From Cellulomonas massiliensis JC225 (lineage in GTDB: Bacteria > Actinomycetota > Actinomycetes > Actinomycetales > Cellulomonadaceae), in assembly GCF_000312005.1 (NCBI RefSeq), contig NZ_HE978588.1, forward strand, positions 1,003,509 through 1,066,519: a stretch of 63,011 bases of DNA, in the 5' to 3' direction. This document shows, piece after piece, positions 57,350 through 63,011 of this stretch; position 1 is the stretch's first letter, and each line of letters begins with the position of its first letter. A model generated the notes under the pieces. That model was given only the letters and a program-made list of their open reading frames with translations, was not told where the DNA came from and ran no database searches. The translations under genes were made by a program, and so were the position numbers.

Positions 57350-58903
57350 TCACGGGGAGCGCAGCGGCCGCACCGTCAGGGACCGGACCGTCGCCGCGCC
57401 GCCGACCGCGGACACCGCGATGCCGTTCGCCCCTTCCGGGGGGTACACGAGACTCGTCGCGACCAGCGCGCCGTCGTCAACGAACGCCTCCACGGTCGAG
57501 GCATCGACGAGCACCCGCAGGTGCACCACGCCATCGACGGGTCGGTAGCCGGTCGTGCGGCGTGGCACGAGAGCGGGGCCGGAGCCGTCGCGCGCCCCGA
57601 TCACGGGACTGCCGGCCCCCGACCGGTCGACGAAGAGCTGCGGGTCGTCGCCGCTCGTGACGCCGATCGCGACGCCCCCGCGGGCGCCGTCACCGGTGCG
57701 CACGTGCACGGCCACCTCGCGGGCGGTGCCGACGTCCAGCTCCGCGTCGAGCTCGTACGCGGTCCCGCGCCAGTCGACCGCCCACGTCCCGTCGACGGAG
57801 CGAGGCCGCCAGGTGGTCGGGCTGCCCCACAGAGTCTCGAGCTCGGCGGCGGGCGTCTGCACGAGCCGAGGCAGCCCGTCGACCGTGCGCAGGGCGAGCT
57901 CGCGCGGGACCGACATCTGCCCCTGCCACCCGACGGTCGGCGCCGAGTACGGCGCACGCCAGTTGCCGGCCCACCCGAGCCAGAGACGACGCCCGTCGGG
58001 TGCGTTCTCCCAGGTCTGGGCCGCGTAGAAGTCCTGACCCACGTCGGTCACCTGCACCAGGTCGGCCGGCCCCCGCCGGGTGAACGTCGTGCCGTCGAAG
58101 TCGCCGACGAAGTACTGAGCCGTCGAGCCGCTCGTCTCCGGGCTGTCCCCGACGCTCACGGTCAGCACCCACGCGACGTCGTCACCCCCGTCGACCGGCA
58201 GGGGGAACAGGTCGGGGCACTCCCAGACGGCGGTGTGCAGCCCTTGCCCGTCCCCGAACCGCGAGAGGAACGACCAGTGCCGCAGATCGGTGGACGCGAA
58301 CAGCTCCACGGCGTCCCCCACCGAGACGACCATGACCCACCGGCGCGTCGGCGCGTGCCAGAACACCTTCGGGTCGCGGAAGTCGGCCCGTCCGTCGTTC
58401 GGGATCACGGGGTTGCCGTCGTACCGCGTCCACGTGCGTCCCCGGTCCGACGACGTCGCCAGGCTCTGCGCCTCTCCTCCGGCGGTGCTCGTGTACAGCG
58501 CCGCCAGTCCTCCGCCGGGCAGCAGACCGCTGGTGTTCGCCCCGTCGACGACGGCGCTGCCCGACATCGCGAGGCCGAGCTCGTCGTGCTCGAGCGCGGT
58601 CGGCAGCGTCTGCCAGTGCACGAGGTCGGCGCTCACGGCGTGCGCCCACGTCCCGTCGGCCTGGTGGAACAGGTGCCACTCGTCGTCGTACCAGACGAGG
58701 CCGTTCGGATCGGCGAGCCGGCCCGTCGGCGGCGCGTAGTGGAACGCCGGGCGCCACGCGTCCTCCGGGTCGGGCGACGGGCCGACGGACGGCGGAGTCG
58801 GTGAGGGCTCCGGCGGCGTCGTGCAGGCGCCGATGCCCAGCACGACCGCCGCGCACATGACGGCCACGACTCGTCGCCGGGCCCGCTCCCCCCGCGAGCG
58901 CAT
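57350..58903 (-). CDS. GH32 family lipoprotein (fructan hydrolase)
   Basis: A 517-residue GH32 enzyme anchored at the cell surface: signal peptide with lipobox GIGAC (C27), a Pro/Ser linker, then the propeller and beta-sandwich. The nucleophile is D65 in RLADPNG (the usual WMND asparagine is alanine), with D177 in FRDPK and E228 in ECPDLF. It probably releases fructose from levan or inulin ends for the adjacent fructose-type importer. The ATG is almost in contact with its GGAGG, so a start some residues later (for example ATG at residue 16) is possible. Confidence 0.87.
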   Translation of the reverse strand: MRSRGERARRRVVAVMCAAVVLGIGACTTPPEPSPTPPSVGPSPDPEDAWRPAFHYAPPTGRLADPNGLVWYDDEWHLFHQADGTWAHAVSADLVHWQTLPTALEHDELGLAMSGSAVVDGANTSGLLPGGGLAALYTSTAGGEAQSLATSSDRGRTWTRYDGNPVIPNDGRADFRDPKVFWHAPTRRWVMVVSVGDAVELFASTDLRHWSFLSRFGDGQGLHTAVWECPDLFPLPVDGGDDVAWVLTVSVGDSPETSGSTAQYFVGDFDGTTFTRRGPADLVQVTDVGQDFYAAQTWENAPDGRRLWLGWAGNWRAPYSAPTVGWQGQMSVPRELALRTVDGLPRLVQTPAAELETLWGSPTTWRPRSVDGTWAVDWRGTAYELDAELDVGTAREVAVHVRTGDGARGGVAIGVTSGDDPQLFVDRSGAGSPVIGARDGSGPALVPRRTTGYRPVDGVVHLRVLVDASTVEAFVDDGALVATSLVYPPEGANGIAVSAVGGAATVRSLTVRPLRSP

Positions 58904-59073
58904 CCTCCACGGTACGCCGCGCCGCCCCGACGAGCACCACACGCTCGGACCGTGCGGGCACGCGCGCGCACGCGCTCGCGGTGCACGGCGGGGCCTCCCA
59001 TCGGACGATGGGACCTCCGCCACGGGCGTCTCGGTCCCACCCACGGCCGACCCGAGGGCGCGGAGGAGACGGC

Positions 59074-59691
59074 ATGACGGACGCGGCGGCCCCCCGGGAG
59101 CGCGCGGACCCGGCGGAGTCCCGGCGCCGGTCGGCAGGGGTGCTCCTGGCGGACGCGGTGCGGGTGCTGGCTGTCGTGAGCGTCGTCGTCGGCACCTGGC
59201 GGTTCGGACTGGTCGGCGCCGCGCTGTTCGCCCTCGTGCTCGGCGGCACGGCGGTCCCGCGACTCGTCGGCGTCCCGCCCCTGCTCGACGCCGCCTACTC
59301 GGCCACCCTGCTGTTCGCCGCCTGGGCCGCGCAGCTCGGCTGGTACGAGGCGGTCGGCTGGCTCGACCTCGCGGTGCACGCCGTGGCGACCGGCCTCGTC
59401 GCGCTCGTCGCGACGCTCGCCCTCGCCCGGTGGGGCGCGGTCGGACCCTCGTCGGCCCCGCACTGGCGCGTGGGGGTCGGCGTGCTCGTCGTCGGGCTCG
59501 GGGCGCTCGGGTCGGTGCTGTGGGAGGTCGGCGAGTGGTACGGGCACACGCAGCTCGACCCGACGATCCACGTGGGCTACGACGACACCCTCGGCGACCT
59601 CGTCGCCGGCGTGCTCGGCAGTGTCCTCGCGGCGGTGCTCCTGGCCCGCAGCGCGCTCGTCGAGCGTGGTCTCCGGCCGGGGCACGGCTGA
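59074..59691 (+). CDS. Membrane protein, DUF2238/YjdF-like
   Basis: A 205-residue integral membrane protein with five or six helices. The LGSVLWEVGEWYGH segment followed by VGYDDTLGDLVAGVLGS matches the conserved E/D pattern of the YjdF/DUF2238 group of predicted membrane proteins. Function unknown. The ATG follows GGAGGAGA at ideal spacing. No operon partners are evident. Confidence 0.75.
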   Translation: MTDAAAPRERADPAESRRRSAGVLLADAVRVLAVVSVVVGTWRFGLVGAALFALVLGGTAVPRLVGVPPLLDAAYSATLLFAAWAAQLGWYEAVGWLDLAVHAVATGLVALVATLALARWGAVGPSSAPHWRVGVGVLVVGLGALGSVLWEVGEWYGHTQLDPTIHVGYDDTLGDLVAGVLGSVLAAVLLARSALVERGLRPGHG

Positions 59692-59793
59692 CGCACCGCG
59701 GCCGTTCCGCCGTGTGGTGGGCCGACGGGTCCGGACTTACCGTCGACCTGGCGCGTCCGACCGGCGCGCACCTCGTCCGCCCAGGAGGAAGCC

Positions 59794-60096
59794 ATGCCCA
59801 CCGCCACCCTGCACGGGACCGTCCTCGCGGAGGCGCCGGAGTCCGACGTCCTGCACATCGAGGGCAACGTGTACTTCCCGCCCTCCTCCGTGCGGACCGA
59901 GCTGCTCGAGGAGTCGCCCACGCCGTACACCTGTCCCTGGAAGGGCGAGTGCCAGTACTACTCGGTCCGCGACGGCGACGACCTGCTCCAGGACCGCGCG
60001 TGGAGCTACCCGCAGCCGTACCCGACCGCGTTCGAGCGCGTCGGCGCGGACTTCAGCGGGTACGTCGCGTTCTGGAAGGAGGTCCAGGTCGCCTGA
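59794..60096 (+). CDS. DUF427 domain protein
   Basis: A 100-residue cytoplasmic protein matching DUF427: VYFPPSSVRTELLEESPTPYTCPWKGECQYYSV and the ending AFWKEVQV. DUF427 is a compact beta fold found across actinobacteria with no settled activity. A CAGGAGGAAG ribosome binding site precedes the ATG. It stands alone between a membrane protein gene and a coiled-coil gene. Confidence 0.88.
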   Translation: MPTATLHGTVLAEAPESDVLHIEGNVYFPPSSVRTELLEESPTPYTCPWKGECQYYSVRDGDDLLQDRAWSYPQPYPTAFERVGADFSGYVAFWKEVQVA

Positions 60097-60144
60097 CGGT
60101 CGAGCCGGGTGCCACCCGGCGGCTCGGCTCGGTAGGGTCGGGTC

Positions 60145-60669
60145 GTGGTGGGTTCCGAGGCCGGACAGGCGCGGGACGATCGTGCGGACGCCCGTGACGG
60201 GACCGCGCGTGCGCGGGACCAGGCCGCCACCCAGCGGGACGACGAGGCCTCCGTCCGGGACGCGGACGCCGCCGCGCGCAGTGCCGAGGCCGGCCGGCGC
60301 GACCAGGCGCTGCGGGACCGGCTGTGGGCCGCCACCGAGCTCGAGGACCGTGGCGGGACGTCGGACGAGAGCCTGCGGGCGCGGTACGAGGAGGCGGTCC
60401 TCGCGCGTGAGCTCGCCGACTCGCGCGCCCAGCAGGCTCACGACGAGCTGATCGACCTCCTGGACAGGACCCGGGACGACCGCCGGCGCGACGACCGCGA
60501 CCGCCGAGCCGCGGCGGCCGACCGGAGGTACGCCGAGGCGGACCGGCAGGCGGCGGCGCAGGACCGCGCCTCCTCGCACGGCGACCGCGACCGCGCGGAC
60601 GCCGACCGGGAACAGGCGGAGATCGAGCGCAACGTCGAGTGGCCTGCGCCCGGGACCGCCGCGCCCTGA
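60145..60669 (+). CDS. Charged coiled-coil/disordered protein
   Basis: A 174-residue very hydrophilic protein made of RDxAADR-like units (for example DRDRRAAAADRRYAEADRQ), predicted helical or disordered. Such Asp/Arg/Ala-repeat proteins recur in actinobacteria, often beside signalling genes, without known function. It starts from a GTG with only a weak ribosome binding site. It is convergent with the PPOX gene. Confidence 0.6.
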   Translation: MVGSEAGQARDDRADARDGTARARDQAATQRDDEASVRDADAAARSAEAGRRDQALRDRLWAATELEDRGGTSDESLRARYEEAVLARELADSRAQQAHDELIDLLDRTRDDRRRDDRDRRAAAADRRYAEADRQAAAQDRASSHGDRDRADADREQAEIERNVEWPAPGTAAP

Positions 60670-60678
60670 CCTCTCGCC

Positions 60679-61155
60679 TCAGCCGTCGAGGCGCGCGGCC
60701 ACGTCGGCGGGGAAGCCACCCGTCGCGATCGGCCCCCAGCGCGTCGGCGTGACGCGGATCAGCGACTTGCCCTGGAGCCGCATGGCCGCGCGGTACTCGT
60801 CCCAGTCGGGGTGCTCGCCGGCGATGCAGCGGTAGTAGTCCACGAGCGCGTCCTCGGCCTCCGGCATGTGCAGCACCTCCGCCTCGCCGTCGACCTGCAC
60901 CCAGGCGCCGTCCCACTCGTCCGAGAGCACGACGACGGAGACGCGGGGGTCGCGCTCGGCGTTGCGGGTCTTGGCTCGCGCGGGGTACGTGGAGACGACG
61001 ATCCGGCCCTGGTCGTCGACGCCGCCGGAGACGGGCGAGACCTGCGGCCGGCCGTCGCGCCGCGTGGTGACGAGCAGCAGGTGGTGGCGGGGACGGACGA
61101 AGTCGAGCAGCTCGGCGAGCTCGACGGTGCGGGTCGTGGCGATCGATCGGGCCAT
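60679..61155 (-). CDS. PPOX class F420-dependent oxidoreductase
   Basis: A 158-residue split-barrel flavin/deazaflavin protein: RHHLLLVTTRRDGRPQVSPVSGGVDDQGRIVVSTYP, then AKTRNAERDPRVSVVVL and WVQVDGEAEV, the pattern of the TIGR03618 F420-dependent family. These act on diverse organic substrates such as biliverdin-like compounds. The ATG at 61155 is the first family-consistent start. It lies 27 bases downstream of the glycerate kinase stop on the same strand. Confidence 0.88.
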   Translation of the reverse strand: MARSIATTRTVELAELLDFVRPRHHLLLVTTRRDGRPQVSPVSGGVDDQGRIVVSTYPARAKTRNAERDPRVSVVVLSDEWDGAWVQVDGEAEVLHMPEAEDALVDYYRCIAGEHPDWDEYRAAMRLQGKSLIRVTPTRWGPIATGGFPADVAARLDG

Positions 61156-61182
61156 GCCGTCGAGGCTAGGCCCGCACCGCCC

Positions 61183-62325
61183 TCAGCGCCCGGGCCCTGC
61201 GCCGAGCCGCAGGAGCCGCAGCGTCGTCGCCGTGGCGCGCTCGAGGTCCGGCTCCGCCTCGCGCAGGGCCCGTGCCACCGGGACGGGGCCGGACGAGATG
61301 GGGACGACCGCCGCGACGCCGCGCGCGAGCAGCGCCTCGGCGGCGGCCGCCTCGACGCGGCCCGCCAGGACGACGACGGGGACGTCGGCGTCCCCGGCCG
61401 CGTCGGCGACGCCGACCGGGACCTTGCCGGCGAGCGTCTGGGCGTCCACCGAGCCCTCGCCGGTGAGGACCAGGTCCGCGTCGCGCAGGTGCCCGCGCAG
61501 GCCGACGGCGTCGGCGACGAGCTCGACCCCGCTCCTCCGGTGCGCGCCCAGAGCGAGGAACGCCGCGCCCAGACCGCCCGCCGCGCCCGCCCCCGGCACG
61601 TCGCGGACGCGTCGGCCCGCCGCCTGCTCCAGCGCGTCGGCCAGCGTGGCGAGCGCGCGCTCGAGCTCCTCCACCTGCTGCGGCGAGGCCCCCTTCTGCG
61701 GTCCGAAAACCGCGCTGGCGCCCGACGGCCCGAGCAGCGGGCTGGTCACGTCGCAGGCGAGCTCCACGCGCACGTCGCGCAGGCGGCGGTCCAGCCCGGT
61801 GAGGTCGACGGCTGCCACCCCGCCCAGGGCACCGGGGCTCGGGTCGACGTGCCGCCCGCCGGCGTCGAGCAGGCGCGCGCCGAGGCCGACGAGCAGGCCG
61901 GCGCCCCCGTCGTTGGTCGCCGAGCCGCCCAGCCCGACGAGGAGCCGGCGCGCGCCCGCGTCGAGCGCGGCCCGGACGAGGTCCGCGACCCCCCGTGAGG
62001 TGCCGGTGAGGACGTCCCGCTCGTCCGGGCGCACGAGCCCGAGACCCACGGCCGACGCCACCTCGAGCACCGCCACACCGCCCGGCGCGACGCCGACCGC
62101 GCCCGTGACGGCACGCCCGAGCGGATCGAGCGTGGGGACGGCGACGATCCGGCCTCCGAGCGCCGCGACGAGCGCCTCGGTGGTCCCCTCGCCCCCGTCG
62201 GCCATCGGCACCTCGACGCACGTCGCGTCGGGGACGGCACGGCGCACGCCGCGCGCCATCGCGGACGCCGCCCGCGCCGCCGTCAGCGACTCCTTGAACG
62301 AGTCCGGCGCCAGCACGACCTTCAT
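61183..62325 (-). CDS. Glycerate kinase (GlxK/GarK type)
   Basis: A 380-residue glycerate 2-kinase, which phosphorylates D-glycerate with ATP to 2-phosphoglycerate. The family start VVLAPDSFKESLTA, PMADGGEGTTEAL, GLGGSATNDGGAG, FGPQKGAS and TGEGSVDAQTLAGKVP are all intact. The ATG at 62325 follows GCGAGGA. The DoxX-like gene ends 38 bases upstream of its start on the same strand, so they may be co-transcribed. Confidence 0.92.
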   Translation of the reverse strand: MKVVLAPDSFKESLTAARAASAMARGVRRAVPDATCVEVPMADGGEGTTEALVAALGGRIVAVPTLDPLGRAVTGAVGVAPGGVAVLEVASAVGLGLVRPDERDVLTGTSRGVADLVRAALDAGARRLLVGLGGSATNDGGAGLLVGLGARLLDAGGRHVDPSPGALGGVAAVDLTGLDRRLRDVRVELACDVTSPLLGPSGASAVFGPQKGASPQQVEELERALATLADALEQAAGRRVRDVPGAGAAGGLGAAFLALGAHRRSGVELVADAVGLRGHLRDADLVLTGEGSVDAQTLAGKVPVGVADAAGDADVPVVVLAGRVEAAAAEALLARGVAAVVPISSGPVPVARALREAEPDLERATATTLRLLRLGAGPGR

Positions 62326-62363
62326 CCGGGCATCCTCGCGGAGGAGAGGGCGGAGCGGGAGCG

Positions 62364-62792
62364 TCAGCGCCGGCGGCGGGCCGTCAGCGTGCGCAGCGCG
62401 TCCGTCGCGACCAGCGCGCCCGCGACCAGCACCGGCTGGAAGAGCAGGCGCACGGCGCGCTTGGTGTCCGTGTCGAGCCCGAACCCGTCCTTGTGCTCGA
62501 CGTACTGCGCCACGTTGCCCGGGAAGATGACGACGAAGAACGCGGCGGCCGCGGCGCCCACCCACGCCCGGGCGGGCTGCCGCCACGTGCCGACGAGCGC
62601 CGCCCCGAGCGCGAGCTCGGCGACCCCCGAGACGAGCACGACGGCGTCCGCGTCGGCGGGGAACCACGACGGCACCTGGGCCTGGAACTCCTCGCGGGCG
62701 ACGGTCAGGTGGGTGGTGCCCGCGCCGAGCAGCGCGGCGCCGAGCGCCACCTGCCCGGCGGCACGGGCGATCCGGGCGACGGGTGCGGTCAT
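62364..62792 (-). CDS. DoxX-like membrane protein
   Basis: A 142-residue membrane protein with four helices, including TTHLTVAREEFQAQVPSWFP after helix 1 and VSGVAELALGAALV and FFVVIFPGNVAQYVEHKDGFG, a pattern seen in the DoxX-like family. Function unknown; some members act in thiosulfate or oxidative stress complexes. The ATG starts the message; the glycerate kinase gene follows. Confidence 0.82.
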   Translation of the reverse strand: MTAPVARIARAAGQVALGAALLGAGTTHLTVAREEFQAQVPSWFPADADAVVLVSGVAELALGAALVGTWRQPARAWVGAAAAAFFVVIFPGNVAQYVEHKDGFGLDTDTKRAVRLLFQPVLVAGALVATDALRTLTARRRR

Positions 62793-63011
62793 GCGTCGAT
62801 CGTCACCGACGGCCGCCGAGGGCGCGAGGCGGCTCGTCCGGGGCTGAAGGTCCCACCGCCGGAGGTGTCCTCAGGACGGGCCGTGCGGCCCTTGACCGCG
62901 TCGTCCGACGGCGGTATTTCCGCGCCCGTCCGACCCGAGGAAGGGCGCTCCTAGTGTGACCTGGCTCATAGGGGGCCGGGACTCTGGTCCCAGGTCAGGG
63001 CCCTGGTACGG
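62793..63011. promoter_or_regulatory. Intergenic end of window with a plus-strand promoter
   Basis: TTGACC (62892-62897) and TATTTC (62915-62920) have 17-base spacing and point right, beyond the window. GGGCCG/CGGCCC lies just before it. No gene is seen. Confidence 0.45.

Overview
This window is chromosomal DNA from a very GC-rich actinobacterium. Two F420-type oxidoreductases, a WhiB/IdeR-era style of regulation (DtxR/IdeR-like iron box), DUF2510, DUF427 and PspC proteins, many GTG starts, several apparently leaderless TANNNT promoters, and a glycan-centred gene set (GH92, GH68, three GH32) all point to Micrococcales, probably a Cellulomonas-like organism. The genus is an inference; no rRNA or tRNA gene was recognised.

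Layout. (1) 1-20.6 kb is ordinary core-like chromosome: a partial Sua5/YrdC gene, an ABC exporter (ATPase plus FtsX-like permease) behind a strongly structured leader, EF-G2, an FKBP lipoprotein, a cytosolic GH92/GT4 pair, small membrane proteins, a divergent HxlR/QorB pair, an ABC-F protein, a Gfo/Idh/MocA dehydrogenase, an F420 LLM oxidoreductase, a CCC1/VIT-type transporter with a ferritin-like N-terminus, and a siderophore-interacting protein behind an iron box. (2) 20.6-39.5 kb is an accessory island. Its left half (21.0-25.7 kb) is an XRE regulator followed by an apparent operon of small proteins, at least five of which look like members of one unrecognised paralogous family in various states of decay. 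A relic zone (25.7-27.0 kb) follows. The right half is a defence cluster: a HEPN-type Abi_2 protein on the minus strand, then a plus-strand operon of a NYN-domain protein, a single-chain HTH-methyltransferase-specificity fusion, two different intact HsdM subunits, HsdS and HsdR. (3) 39.6-43.3 kb holds a TmrB-like P-loop protein, a TetR/DUF998 divergent pair, a Thr/Pro-rich lipoprotein and a choice-of-anchor-L-type secreted protein. (4) 43.7-58.9 kb is a fructan locus: levansucrase (GH68), a secreted GH32, a cytosolic GH32, an oligosaccharide ABC importer without its own ATPase, its LacI regulator, then a second LacI, a ribose/fructose-type ABC importer with twin operators, and a lipoprotein GH32. 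(5) 59-63 kb holds small membrane and DUF proteins, a PPOX-type F420 protein, glycerate kinase and a DoxX-like protein.

How parts work together. The fructan locus encodes both making levan from sucrose outside the cell and cutting it, importing the pieces and hydrolysing them inside, so it can plausibly store and recover fructose. The defence operon couples one complete type I restriction set to an extra methyltransferase, an extra HsdM and a putative RNase, with a HEPN Abi gene next door. The island's left half carries two antitoxin-like folds without an evident toxin. The strongest candidates for something new are the defence operon and the decaying paralogous array.
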